A stretch of 62,870 nt of DNA, from IMG/VR virus record IMGVR_UViG_3300041991_000007, positions 1-62,870 of that record; one strand, 5' to 3'. Below are positions 49,049-60,500 of the stretch, in pieces (position 1 is the first letter of the stretch; the number at the start of each line of letters is the position of its first letter). The position numbers were made by a program, and so were the translations under genes. The notes under the pieces are model-generated. The model made no database searches. It had not been told where the DNA came from and saw only the letters and a list, made by a program, of their open reading frames with translations. Origin of the DNA: a virus.

Positions 49049-50856
49049 TGCCAAGTATACGCATTCAGCAGTTTGGCGGAATTAACACAGAAATCTCGGC
49101 TCGACTAAGCCGAGAAGACGTTGCGCAGGTGGCGCATAATTGCCTGTTATGGGATGGTACACTACGCCCTCTAGCCAAGTGGGTAAGTAATCAAGGCGGC
49201 CTATCTAATCGCTATACAATTATGTTCGATGGGACAAATATAATCTCTAAGAACTTACAGAAGGCAGTAAAGTTAGATGCCCCAGTATATGTAGATGGTA
49301 CAGTAGTAGGATTAAATCCTTCTATAGTAGATTCTGACAGAAGTAACGTATGCTATCAGAATACATATACCCAAATAGATCAAATTACAGAAGTAGGTGT
49401 TACCGCCCCACTAATTTCGACTTATACTAATATAGGTTGGACTCCACAGCACCTATCTATAAAGCCAGTTAATAGGCTTTATGCAGCATCACTCGTGCGA
49501 GATAACTATGGAAAACTGGAAGAAGGCCCGATAGCTCTACTTCCAGAACAAAACTATACAGACTTGCATTATGAAGGGGATGCATGCCGTGTAGACTTAC
49601 GTATATCAGATGCTCCTGTACGGGAGCGTTGTTATGTGCGTTTATATCGCAGTATTTCAGCGCTAGAGACTGGACAGGAAATATCTAATATCCTAGATAC
49701 CGATTGGTACTTAGTAGCGGAACTAAAGAATTATGTAGCGTACCTAGGTGGTGTATTTAGAGAATACTCCTATATTGATGGAGGTTCACCTGTAGCATCT
49801 TCTTTAGATATATATTTAGCTGCGCACTTCTACCCGCCTCACCCATACACATATAAATATATAGCCGCCACAGAAGGTGGGTGGATAGCTATTGCTACTG
49901 ACGATGGGCACTTGTCTATATCTGAAAGGTATATGACACACGCATGGCCTACAGAAAATACTTTGAAAATTCCCGGTAAGATAACCGATATGGTTGCTTA
50001 CTATGATAACGTATTCGTAGGCACAAACCATGAACCCTACATTATCACTATTGGAGTCGGGGAAGCGCTGGGCGCACAGATCAATCCTCGGCCCTTCCAT
50101 GAGGATTACGCCTGTTTGCCGGGGTCTATGGCCCGGACAGGCGGCGGCGCGCTCTATGCGTCCGCAGCGGGGCTTGTGGCCCTATCTCAAGAAGGGATGC
50201 GGGTAATCACGGCGTCTGTAGCCAGTGGTATTCGACCGCTGTACCATGTAAAGTATGTGGCAGCAGATACACTACAGCATTGTACTGATCTTACTTTCCA
50301 AGATACTAATTACGGAGCTTATTTCAGAGGTACATATTTTGGGTTCTGTTCTCCTGCAACGGTAGACAATGGTATCTACTTGTCTATAGGTTATCTGTTC
50401 GATACTGGGAGCACACTAGATGGTAGCCATCCATCGCAAAGATTAGCTACCTTTGATTACCCTAGTGGAAAGGTTATTAGCCACTGCATTACTAATGATG
50501 GTCTGGCTATACTTATAAATAATGCTGTATGGACTATGGCATTACCTAATATGGTGACTAAAGATAGTTACGCTAATTCTCCTAAACAGTGCTACGCGTG
50601 GAAATCTAAGAAGTATGTTTTTCCGGGCGAAACTACATTCGCATTTGCTAAGGTAGTACATGACTGCGATGGATTCGTAAGGCTCAAAATATACTGCGAT
50701 GGAATCTGTGTTTATGACACCAATGTTCCCGGAAGCAAACCAATCGCTTTACCGCCATCCGTAGTAGGCGTAACATGGGAAGTGGAAGTACATGGAACCG
50801 CAACGGTACATGAAATTCATATGGCAACTTCGATAGACGAGCTAATAGAACAATGA
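49048..50856 (+). CDS. Tail tube/nozzle-like structural protein
   Basis: 602 residues. The start IRIQQFGGINTEISARLSREDVAQVAHNCLLWDGTLRPL, given here in parts only as IRIQQFGGINTEIS, is typical of podoviral tail proteins that form the lower tube or hub. The rest is beta-rich with WIAIATDDGHLSI, IGYLFDTGS and DYPSGKVISHCITN-type propeller blades. Size and place match T7 gp12-like or nozzle proteins. Overlaps the next gene by ATGA. Confidence 0.72.
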   Translation: MPSIRIQQFGGINTEISARLSREDVAQVAHNCLLWDGTLRPLAKWVSNQGGLSNRYTIMFDGTNIISKNLQKAVKLDAPVYVDGTVVGLNPSIVDSDRSNVCYQNTYTQIDQITEVGVTAPLISTYTNIGWTPQHLSIKPVNRLYAASLVRDNYGKLEEGPIALLPEQNYTDLHYEGDACRVDLRISDAPVRERCYVRLYRSISALETGQEISNILDTDWYLVAELKNYVAYLGGVFREYSYIDGGSPVASSLDIYLAAHFYPPHPYTYKYIAATEGGWIAIATDDGHLSISERYMTHAWPTENTLKIPGKITDMVAYYDNVFVGTNHEPYIITIGVGEALGAQINPRPFHEDYACLPGSMARTGGGALYASAAGLVALSQEGMRVITASVASGIRPLYHVKYVAADTLQHCTDLTFQDTNYGAYFRGTYFGFCSPATVDNGIYLSIGYLFDTGSTLDGSHPSQRLATFDYPSGKVISHCITNDGLAILINNAVWTMALPNMVTKDSYANSPKQCYAWKSKKYVFPGETTFAFAKVVHDCDGFVRLKIYCDGICVYDTNVPGSKPIALPPSVVGVTWEVEVHGTATVHEIHMATSIDELIEQ

Positions 50857-51368
50857 GCGAATTACAGAAGTCAATCCGACAAGTGGTAGGCAAACAGATG
50901 GAAATAGATGGTACTCTACGAGAACTATTTATTAAGCATTTAGAGATTAATTCCGAAGAGAATAAAGATAATCCTGGCTACAAAGCATACGCTGGCTATG
51001 CAGTAGAAGTTGGTGTAGCTTTGATGAATCTAGTTATATCTATAAAGAAGCCAGATTCAGGTAGGGGTTTTCGAGCAGTATCCGATTTAGTGTATACGCT
51101 AAATGCCAATGATTTTTGGGTTAAGAATGCTCCTGTGTTAGTACCTGTCCTAACAATAGTCCTAAACTCGCATAGGGATTATATAGACATGGTATCTCGC
51201 AGAACAGAACTACAGGACTATGCAGTATACGATAAGATGATGAGCGCGGCAGATGGAGCTTCGCTGGAACTCTTCTCGATGCTACTATACTTAGTAGGCG
51301 GCCCAGCTTTAATGAATACCAATTCACTCCCGCTTAAAATGGATTTAGCACCTTTCTTACTGAGTTAA
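50853..51368 (+). CDS. Virion or assembly protein of unknown function
   Basis: 171 residues, helical (SIRQVVGKQMEIDGTLRELFIKH in part; AVEVGVALMNLVISIKK). A hydrophobic helix LFSMLLYLVGGPALM lies near the end. It starts the internal-protein part of the right arm. No family recognised. Confidence 0.68.
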   Translation: MSELQKSIRQVVGKQMEIDGTLRELFIKHLEINSEENKDNPGYKAYAGYAVEVGVALMNLVISIKKPDSGRGFRAVSDLVYTLNANDFWVKNAPVLVPVLTIVLNSHRDYIDMVSRRTELQDYAVYDKMMSAADGASLELFSMLLYLVGGPALMNTNSLPLKMDLAPFLLS

Positions 51369-51369
51369 T

Positions 51370-52110
51370 ATGGTAACGCAAAGTTTTATTTTCGATGAAA
51401 CAGAAATCCTGACCCAAGCCGCAGAAGCAGCGGCGGGGTTGGGTTCTTTTATTTCAGGATTGCAGAATATAGAACTTTCGCGTAAGTATTACAATTTGTA
51501 TAATCAGCAAAGACAGTTCTATTACTCTACATTCCAGAGTGGTGCAGAACGGACTCTCGCCAACCAAGCATATAGTGAGCCTACGTATGTACTTAATTAC
51601 GGAGCTAGAGCACAGACGGTACTAAATCCGTCTACAGGCCCACTAGCCACAGAAGCCACGGATGTATTGAGTTGGGTTACTCGACATGGCGGTATGTTCG
51701 CACAGACTATAGATCCAGATATCAGCGAACTAGAAGTCGATATGGCCCGTATTACTTCTGACTGGATTAACTATCTCTACCGTTTTGAAGAGCTATGGGC
51801 AGATATTCGCAATGATACTAGATGGGCGCATAGATTGACAGTCCATAATATTGCGATTAAACAGGGCACTGCAATCACAGCATCTTTAAGTGATGCTGTG
51901 AAAAATTACTCTAGTCAGATTACAGACTTATCTTCGCAGTTAGCTACCTATGGAAATGGTATAGCTAAATATGCAGGGTATAAACGTGGACTACAGGATA
52001 CTGCACAAGAATTTACGCAAGGAACTAAATTTTCGCGTCAGCCAGTAATGACACAGCTACCAGCTAAGAATATGGGGCCAGATTTAGAGCGTGCTAGGAG
52101 TATGGCATGA
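51370..52110 (+). CDS. Internal virion protein, paralogue of the next gene
   Basis: 246 residues, helical. Near the N-terminus AAAGLGSFISGLQ, a tyrosine/glutamine-rich middle (YYNLYNQQRQFYYS), and near the end LATYGNGIAKYAGYKRG. The next gene has the same order of parts (ASIGNGYAAYSGYNDSR at its end). Both are probably packed in the head and ejected with DNA. Confidence 0.65.
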   Translation: MVTQSFIFDETEILTQAAEAAAGLGSFISGLQNIELSRKYYNLYNQQRQFYYSTFQSGAERTLANQAYSEPTYVLNYGARAQTVLNPSTGPLATEATDVLSWVTRHGGMFAQTIDPDISELEVDMARITSDWINYLYRFEELWADIRNDTRWAHRLTVHNIAIKQGTAITASLSDAVKNYSSQITDLSSQLATYGNGIAKYAGYKRGLQDTAQEFTQGTKFSRQPVMTQLPAKNMGPDLERARSMA

Positions 52111-52844
52111 TTAATAATACCCCACAAGTAACGCAGCGCCAAAACAAGACTGGTATTTCCGGTACTGGACAGACACAACCACTAGCAGGAGAAGACTCTA
52201 CTTCGCTAGATACTTCTATAAGCAAAGGTGGTATGCGTGGCCTTGGGCTATTAGCAGCGGCTATAGCTGAGTATGAGCTTAAAAAGAAAGCAGTCGATCT
52301 TGCTAAAGACTACTATAATGTTAATCAGCAGGACTACGTGTTTTTTCAGACTGTGCATCAACCCGCCATCGGTAGTTCTGCTAATGAAGTTTTCAGTTCC
52401 CTTAACCCTACGTATAATTATGATTTTTATGCTTCTGTACCAGCGGCTATCGCGAAAGTAAATAATACTGACAAGCAATGGTATGAAGCACGTCGTAGAA
52501 TCCCTAAGTACAATATAGGGCAGCAGCGTCGATTAGATTACGATATGGGTATAGCGCGGGCGCATGCTGTAACAGCGGGCTGGAATGCAGGTATTCGATA
52601 CGAATTAAGTTGGGTAGATGACCACAATAATCGCGCTTTCAATCGTAAGGCCGCAGTAGTTAATGTCGGTCTAGGTATTGGAAACATAGTGCGTGAAGGT
52701 CTAGCTAGTTCAGTAACTTCACTATCCACAAGCTATGATGCAATAGGCGATACAGTCGCATCTATAGGTAATGGCTATGCTGCATACAGTGGATATAATG
52801 ATTCTAGGCAACAAGTGCGCAAAGCCGCAAGTGGAGATAACTAA
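52107..52844 (+). CDS. Internal virion protein, paralogue of the previous gene
   Basis: 245 residues. A disordered N-terminus, a helical AAIAEYELKKKAVDLAKDYYNVNQQ, a middle with WYEARRRIPKYNIGQQRRLDYDMG, and an end matching the neighbour upstream. Start overlaps the preceding stop by ATGA. Same length and order of elements suggest an old duplication. Confidence 0.65.
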   Translation: MINNTPQVTQRQNKTGISGTGQTQPLAGEDSTSLDTSISKGGMRGLGLLAAAIAEYELKKKAVDLAKDYYNVNQQDYVFFQTVHQPAIGSSANEVFSSLNPTYNYDFYASVPAAIAKVNNTDKQWYEARRRIPKYNIGQQRRLDYDMGIARAHAVTAGWNAGIRYELSWVDDHNNRAFNRKAAVVNVGLGIGNIVREGLASSVTSLSTSYDAIGDTVASIGNGYAAYSGYNDSRQQVRKAASGDN

Positions 52845-53599
52845 TGGCTAGGCAGGTTATGTTCGATCCGTTTGGTTCGTATACACAAGGATTCGATCAA
52901 GGCGCAGGTCGCCAAATACAGCAAGAAGGCGCTATGCGCCAAGACCGTGCGATGGATAATACCAACGCATTAGCACCATATCAGCTTGCGGCAGCGCAAC
53001 GCGAAGATACATTAGGTAAAACGACTCTACCATATCAGCAGGCTCTAGCGCCTTTTGCGCTAGATACTGCGCGCGCTAATAGGTATGATACTCAAGTTCG
53101 GCAGGCGGGAAACTTCGCGCAGACGTTTAATGCTCCTGCCCCGCTTGAGCATATAATGCAGCAGTATTTTGGCGTAACACCGGCTAATGTGTCTACAGGT
53201 AATGGGCCACCGACTACCACGCTATTTATGAATGACGCCAATGGTAATCCAGTCCCTATCTCTAGTACCCCTAATCTTGGGCAGCATGTACTAGATTACC
53301 TAAACTGGCAGCGGGCTATACAAGCGCGACAGTTAGAGAATCAGCAACAGTATCAAAGTGGAATAATACAAAATACTGCGGCACGTAATGAAGCCTATGG
53401 AGTAGGCCAACAGGCTAGAATGTTAGGTGCATATGGCCGTTACTATCAAGGTGCTGGCGGTATAAATGGTAACTCTCTGTTCGGGGGTAATATGCCTATG
53501 GACTTAACCAATCCCGGCTACTACACTCAACCGCAGCAGCCGCAAGGATATCCGCCACAAGTCGGAGTAGATCCAGCGTATAATCTCGGAACACCATAA
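52844..53599 (+). CDS. Glutamine-rich virion protein
   Basis: 251 residues, rich in Q, N, Y and A with few hydrophobic clusters (QDRAMDNTNALAPYQLAAAQ; QLENQQQYQSGIIQNTAARN). The end is P/Q/Y-rich. Probably an internal virion or tail-linked protein. No family recognised. Confidence 0.68.
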   Translation: MARQVMFDPFGSYTQGFDQGAGRQIQQEGAMRQDRAMDNTNALAPYQLAAAQREDTLGKTTLPYQQALAPFALDTARANRYDTQVRQAGNFAQTFNAPAPLEHIMQQYFGVTPANVSTGNGPPTTTLFMNDANGNPVPISSTPNLGQHVLDYLNWQRAIQARQLENQQQYQSGIIQNTAARNEAYGVGQQARMLGAYGRYYQGAGGINGNSLFGGNMPMDLTNPGYYTQPQQPQGYPPQVGVDPAYNLGTP

Positions 53600-54243
53600 T
53601 GCCTGATGCAGTGCAAGATTTTGTATCGCAGCAGAATCTATTTAATCTAGCGCAAGGTCAACAGCCGCAGCCTACACAGCCGCAGCCTAATCCATCTGTA
53701 TCCGAAGATAGTTCGGGTATGGATGCATATATGCCGCCTGTACCTAGTACCAACGTAGTCCATTTACCGCAGTTTTACCAGCGTAAATATATTAGTTATG
53801 ATGTAGAGCCGCAAGCTGCCCGCGAAAATGACTCGTTCAATAGCATGGCTAAAACGCTAGAACAGGTAATTAAAGAGAAAGAATCTACTGATAATTATCA
53901 GGCAGTAAATCCGAAAAGTTCAGCTAGTGGGGCGTATCAATATACAGACTCTACTTGGAATAACTATGGGGGTTATCCAAAAGCTGCACTAGCTCCACCG
54001 GCAGTACAAGACCAAAAATTTAGGGAAGATATCCAGCATAGGCTAGCCGCTTTCGATGGCGACCCATATAAAGCTATTGCTGCGCATTATTTACCCGCAC
54101 TGGCTGACGATCCTACCAAATGGAATAAACCATTTAAAGTACATGGTCGTGTAGTAAAGCCAGTTCTTTCATATGTACGATATGTAACAAAAGGAACTCC
54201 CTTAGAGGCTGGACTAGATGAATACCTTGCGAACAGGCAATAA
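53599..54243 (+). CDS. Virion-associated lysozyme/transglycosylase-like protein
   Basis: 214 residues. The N-terminal ~90 residues are disordered (PQPTQPQPNPS). The C-terminal domain has EKESTDNYQAVNPKSSASGAYQ (described here in parts: KESTDNY with the likely catalytic E, then SSASGAYQYTDSTWNNYGG), the RPF/transglycosylase pattern, then a helical end. It would open the cell wall during DNA entry; the separate lysis enzyme is at 32618. Confidence 0.78.
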   Translation: MPDAVQDFVSQQNLFNLAQGQQPQPTQPQPNPSVSEDSSGMDAYMPPVPSTNVVHLPQFYQRKYISYDVEPQAARENDSFNSMAKTLEQVIKEKESTDNYQAVNPKSSASGAYQYTDSTWNNYGGYPKAALAPPAVQDQKFREDIQHRLAAFDGDPYKAIAAHYLPALADDPTKWNKPFKVHGRVVKPVLSYVRYVTKGTPLEAGLDEYLANRQ

Positions 54244-54244
54244 A

Positions 54245-54559
54245 ATGTCTACTAGCCTACAGGAAGGGTTAGGTGAATTTAATATAATGCGGGATCAAGC
54301 GATTGAAGGTACTAAAAATATGAAGGGTCAAAACCCTAAGTATTTTGGTATGTCTAATCGTGGTAAAGATGTAGAAATGTTTTTCCCGAAAGAAAATATA
54401 ACTGAACTAGATAATCATTACGGGATGGACTTAGCAGTAATAGTTCCCGAAGGTACGGGTACATTCGATATGCTTAAACCTGCATTTGGCATGCGGCTAA
54501 GCACAAAAGAACCTAGGACAATTCGTAACTACCTGCGTAAGTTGTTGGAGTCGGTCTAA
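54245..54559 (+). CDS. Virion-region protein of unknown function
   Basis: 104 residues from the ATG at 54245, which follows the preceding stop by one base. Alpha/beta with NPKYFGMSNRGKDVEMFFPKE in the middle. Its stop overlaps the giant gene start (TAATG). No family recognised. Confidence 0.68.
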   Translation: MSTSLQEGLGEFNIMRDQAIEGTKNMKGQNPKYFGMSNRGKDVEMFFPKENITELDNHYGMDLAVIVPEGTGTFDMLKPAFGMRLSTKEPRTIRNYLRKLLESV

Positions 54560-57500
54560 TGCCTGATGGACTACAAAGCTATAATGTGCCGCCCGCTGGC
54601 GCACCGCCGCCCGGTTTGATGCCGACACAGTTTACAGCACCCGCAAACTATCAAGCGGATACCGCACCACCGCAATATAGTTCTCCGAGCCTACCGGCTC
54701 CGATTAACTATGCGCCGCAAACTACCCAGCAACCTAGTTCAGTAGATCCTAGTGCTTTACCGCCCGGTTCGCATCCACCGCCGTATATGGCAGTGTTAAG
54801 CGCAGCCGAGAAAAGTCTTGGTCGTCCGCTTACCCCGGACGAATTTGATAAACTTACAAATGACTATAAAACTAACTATGCCGTTCCTGCGCTTAATTCC
54901 CAGTTTAAAGGTAAGAAAGCAAATGTAGAGGCGGAAGTCGCTTCGTTTGATAACCAAGTACAGCATCTTCGCCAACAGCGTTATGGTGATGCGCAAGACC
55001 AAGCAGCCAAAGATACTGGTGTACTCGGCGCATTTGGTTTAGGCGCGAAAGGCGGACTAGAGAAAGGCGTAGCAGGTATAGGTGTACTAGCTTCATCTAT
55101 TGCGGACGCTTTTGGATTGGCCCCAAATAAAGTTGCAGATTATCTGCGGTCGCAAGCTAACCCCAATCTAAATTCTGACGCTGCTATACAAGTTAAGCAG
55201 CTAGAATCTATGCGGGATAATTTAATAGCTAAGTGGCCGAAAGATGAAGCTAAAATTAGGGCCGACCTTGATCCTAAGATTGCAGTATTAACTGATACAG
55301 CTAAAACGCCAAACTTAATTAGTAACGCCAATACTAATTTAGCTACAGCTTCTCAAGCGCACCCATATGCGGCATTCGCTGGTAATCTAGCTGGACAATT
55401 AGCACCATTTCTACTTACTCGTGGAGCAGGTACACTTGCTACAGCCACGGGCGAAGCTATTGGTAACACTGGCGCTAATGCAGCACAGCAACTATCAGAA
55501 GGCCAGAACTTAGGCACTGTACAAACACAAGCAGCCGTAGACGCGCCGCTAGAGACTTTAGCTGCGTTCTTACCTGCACACTTCAATGGTAAGTTACTAA
55601 CTCGCGCACTTAAGGGTGCTGCCGTAGGTGGTGGGGCTAATCTTGCGCAGCAGACTGCCGATGTAGGTATTAATAGCAATAATAAGTTCGATCCTATGTC
55701 CGCTGGTGCTAGTACCGCGTTAGCAGCACTTATTGCAGCTATACCCGGCGCACATGCAGACACAAGCATGTTCGGTAAAAAGCCGCTCAAGCGCCCCGCC
55801 GCTGGCGAGCCTGCCTCTGCTACTGGTACGGCCCCGGAAACGCCCCCAGCGAACGCAGGTGCGGGCACAGTGACCCCCAACGCGGATGGTAGTTATACTG
55901 TAACAACTACCGCAGGCGAAACGCGTTTAACCGGGGCGAACGCCAAACGGCAAGCCGAAACTTTGGCGGCTACTATACAGGATGGCGCGAAGCCCGCAAG
56001 CACGCCCATAGACTTCTACAAGATTATGATAGACACCGCTCCGGCGGAGGGTATCGAGCAGCCAGCGTTTATTAAGTTACAGGCTTCTGCATTAGAGAAA
56101 GCTAACGCTCAAGCTAAGAAGTATAAGACAGAGATACAGAACGCTAATACCCCCGAAAAAGTAGTTCAGGGGGCATGGGCGCTTGCGCAGCGTTTTACTG
56201 GCAAACAATGGGATAACTTAAATGCCCCGCAGCGTGAACAGACTGTAGAGACGTTATCAGCATGGCTAGCCAAGAAATCTAAAGTAGATATGGAGTCTGT
56301 AGGACAGCATCTACAGACTTTACGTGAACCGCCAGCACCAGAAGGCTCTACTCCGCCTATTACAGAGCACCCTTTACCGGCAGATATAACGGGGCAGCAA
56401 GCTCCGGGCACAGTAGCACAAGATAAATTAGATGGGCAGCAGCCCACAGCTCCTACAGAAACACCTAGTTATGTTGGGAAGCCAGAATATGACAGCGTAT
56501 GGAAACAGGTAACTGACGAAAATATACCGGGGGATAAGTTACCAACGTCAGCTAAGATTCTGCGCGATGCAATAGACACTGGCAAAATAACTAGTAGGGA
56601 ACAGTTCGATAATATACTTGCGCAAGCGGCTAAGACTAAGGGAAATGCTTTAAAAGCTAAAGCTAAGGCTCCTACCCCTAGCGCGGAAACTGCTAAGAAA
56701 GCTGTAGCCGATACTGTTACCGAAGCTTTAACAGATAAATCTACAGTAGAGTCTCAGAAGAATAAATTAAAGGCCGGCGTAAAGAAACAGACAGAAGCCC
56801 AATATAACAAGGGCTACTTTCATGCGCTAATGAATCGCGAAAAGGCCGCAGGTTCGCCGGAAGAAGCCCAGCTACGTAATGACCCCAACTTTGTCGCTGC
56901 TTCTGAGGCTATGCGACAGGGTAAGATTACTTCGCCTGAAGATGTGGGTAGATTCTTAAGTAGCAAAAAAGGGACTACCACAGTTGGCGATACTCTAGCT
57001 GGACACGAATCAAAGCAAGTAGGCGCATTACTTGGAAGTAAAAGCACTAAGTCTGAAATTGTACAGGCTCGTAAGGCTGTACGTACTAATGTAGTTGAGC
57101 CGCTAGTTAAACTGGGTGAAGATCGGGCTGCCATTAATAAGATGACAGTTGCCGAAGCTTCTGCGCATCTACAGAGATTAGCTGATACATTTACTAGTTC
57201 AGAATCTACAGTAACCCCTAAGAAAACTCTAAAGAAAGGAGCTAATGTAGAGCCTGTAGAGAATCCCGATCAACCGCCACCGAAGCCCAAAGGCGGACTA
57301 AAGAAAAGGAAAACTCCAAGCCCAAAAGCCGAAGCCCCGGCAACTAAGGAAGCTGGGGCAACAACTCCGCTGGACGCAAAGTTACGCGCACGGCTAAGTA
57401 ATAAGCTCCCACAGCATTCTATAGATGAATTACATAATGCAGTTTCCCGTGCGCAAGTAGGGGATAAGGGGGATTTAACCGATTTAATTGCGGGATGGAC

Positions 57501-60500
57501 TGAGATTAATGATCTTAGCCAGTCCGATGCCAAGTGGTTACGTGCTTTAGGTAAGCAAGAGCCACTTAATGATGAATACTACAATAATAATGCTAGTGGC
57601 GAATCTAAAGCTTCCCTCGAAGCACAACGCCGTATAGCTGATGAAAAAGCTGCGGGACAGACCCGCGCAATAATTCGTCGTGATGGAAGTGTAGAACCTC
57701 TTATAGGTGTAGATGCTGTAGATACACATGCTCGCGCAGGTGAAGTTGTTGTACAGCGTGGAGTCGGTAAGAACGAATGGACTATACTTTCTCATGGAGA
57801 CGATATAAGTCGGCCTATTGCAGAAGGTAAGATTAATCGCGCCCGCGAAGAATTAAATAGTACGCACGAAGCCACTCGTAAGCCTACACTGGAAGAAGTA
57901 ACATCGCTTAACGATGAACGTACTAAATTAAATAAGGGTACAGAAAAAGAACTAGATAAAATCACGCCCGTACAGACAAAGCGTCGTATTCAAGGTATAG
58001 TTAATAAGATACGTGAAGGCGCAGATGTACGCGAGACGGGTAAAGAATTACAGGCTCTCCATGATGATATGGAGAAAGTAAAGATGGAACGTAAGATGCG
58101 GGACGCATTCCGACCACTACAGCGTGGTACGGAGTATGTTCGTGCGCGTCTACAAAAGATGATATCAGAACATCCAGAAGGGGATGACCATTACGAAGCA
58201 GGTAAGTTAGGTCTATGGCTACTAGATAAGAATCCGAACTTAGGTAATTATCTAGCCATACGCATTCACGCTTTAGGTGCAGACGGCCCTTCTGGTAGAT
58301 TTAGCCCTGTATCTCGGCTAGTACATATTAATTCTACCGACACTAATCCTGGCACTGTCGTACATGAAATACTGCACAGCGCTGAACAGTTGATGCCTGA
58401 TGATCTACAGGCTAGACTCCGTGGAGAGTATATAGGCAGATTACAGAATAAGATTAAGCAAGTAGCGAAGTCTGGCAACAAGATGGGTGAGCGCTATTTA
58501 CAGTTAGCGCTAGAAGATTATGTACATCCTTCTGAGCAAGCCAGAAAAGAAATGTCGCTGCTACTTCGTACCCAAGGAAAGCATATTCCTTACGATGAAT
58601 TCTATAAGTATACTAACCCTAGCGAATACTTTGCGGTAGAAGGTACTAATATACTTAATCGTAGGTATTTGGCAGATTCTTGGATCGCGAAGATAAAAGA
58701 ATGGTTAGGTGGATATGTACAGCATCTTAAAGGTGCGTTGGGGCTAGATAGTAATAGTGCTGTAATCAAAGCGGTCAATGAATCGCTAAAGACGCGCGGA
58801 GAAGACTATAATTCTAAAATGCTGCTTACCCCGCGTAAAGGTGGGCAGGAAACTCGTACTGTAAATGATGAACGCGCCGCGCAGGATGGCGAAGCTCCTA
58901 CAGACGAAGAATTAGGTTATGAAGCTGCTCCCGATAATGAAGACCCCAATTTACAGGAGAAGCCGCCTAAAAAGCCAAATGCAGTTAATTTAGATAAAGT
59001 TACTACTGCACAGCATGCTATCGAACAGTCTATGTCTGCGGACTATGGCTTAGAGAAAGCTATGCAGCAGTTACGTGCTAAGGGTATCGAAGTAAATGAA
59101 CACAATAATGTCGAAGATGCCGCGTATACTAAGAATGGCTTAGTTAGCGAATATAACTCCAAGGACTTCGATGAAGCATTTAGTCCTGTAGATGATTTAG
59201 TGACGCAGATTTATTCTGACCACGCTAAAACTAAGCAGGAATTTGTAGATAAGCTAAATAAGTTCTATCAGAATACGCACTTCATGGAGCGCGCTAAAAC
59301 AGATTGGGCTATGGAATCTCCGCTAGAAGGTACAGCGGGGTTTGATCGCGCCGATCTATTGGAGCAAGTAAGCAATAATGAGATTGATCCTGTTAAGGCT
59401 GCAAAGGAACTAGATACCCTAGCGCGTAAGCACGCTAGTATGACTTGGCAGGAATGGGCTGAGCACAATAAAGTGCCGCTTGAGACTATGCAGAAGGAGT
59501 TAGATAAGCTAGATAAAGAATCAGGCATCAATCAGAAATCTATGGAGAAGCTAAATAAGCTAATGGATGGTGCGCGCGAGCGTACTACCCAGCGACTAGA
59601 ATTAGCTGGCCTAGTAGATAAGGCCGATCCGTGGAAAGCTTTTTACGGCTGGAAGTGGTACGTACCACTTAAAGGCTCGGCGTATGGTGGTGGCCCCGAT
59701 AATAATTTCGACCTAATACCGACTAAGCGTATTGCACTGTCTGTACTGAATAAGCAGCTTCAAGTAATGGAAGGTCGGCATAGTTTTGCTGATAAACCCT
59801 TCACGCGCCTATTCGTGGACATGGCTAGGGCTGGCGAACGTCAGGGTAATAGCCACGTATTAGATAAGGTCTATAATCTCGCGGTAGATCATGGTAAAGC
59901 CATAGGCGCGCATATAGATACATTTACAGGCCGCCCGAAAGATGGGTACACAAATACTAAGACTGGTGATAAGGTAGATAGGTTAAAGGCTCCGGCTAGC
60001 GGGGTTATTATCAATGATGGCGATACCCATTATGTAGTAACGCTACCTAAAAATAGCCAGCTACTTCGTGGCCTAATACAGATGAATAATGTTGAACGGC
60101 CTAATGCTCTTGAGCGTAAGGTCGCTAAGGGCACTAATGCTCTAGCTCGACTGTATACTACTGTACATCCTGGCTGGCAGACGTTTAGTGGTTTCGTGCG
60201 CGACTTAACCTATATTCCTGTTACACTAGGCGCTACTAAGTATAGTAACCCGTTCCACGCTTTACCCTTGTGGAAAGACTACGGCGGTAATGTGCTACAG
60301 GCGTATAAGGCTCTCCCCACACTGATACCGCACCTACTAGGTAAGAACAATCAACTAAGGGCGATGGGCGAAGCCGACCCGCAAAGCTGGGCAGGCTGGA
60401 CGCGCCGCTATGAGATTGCAGGCGGCTCCAATCAGTTCACTAAGGGGTTCGATACCCCAAGCGTAGAGCGCCTATTCACAAGCCGCTTAAAGGACATAGA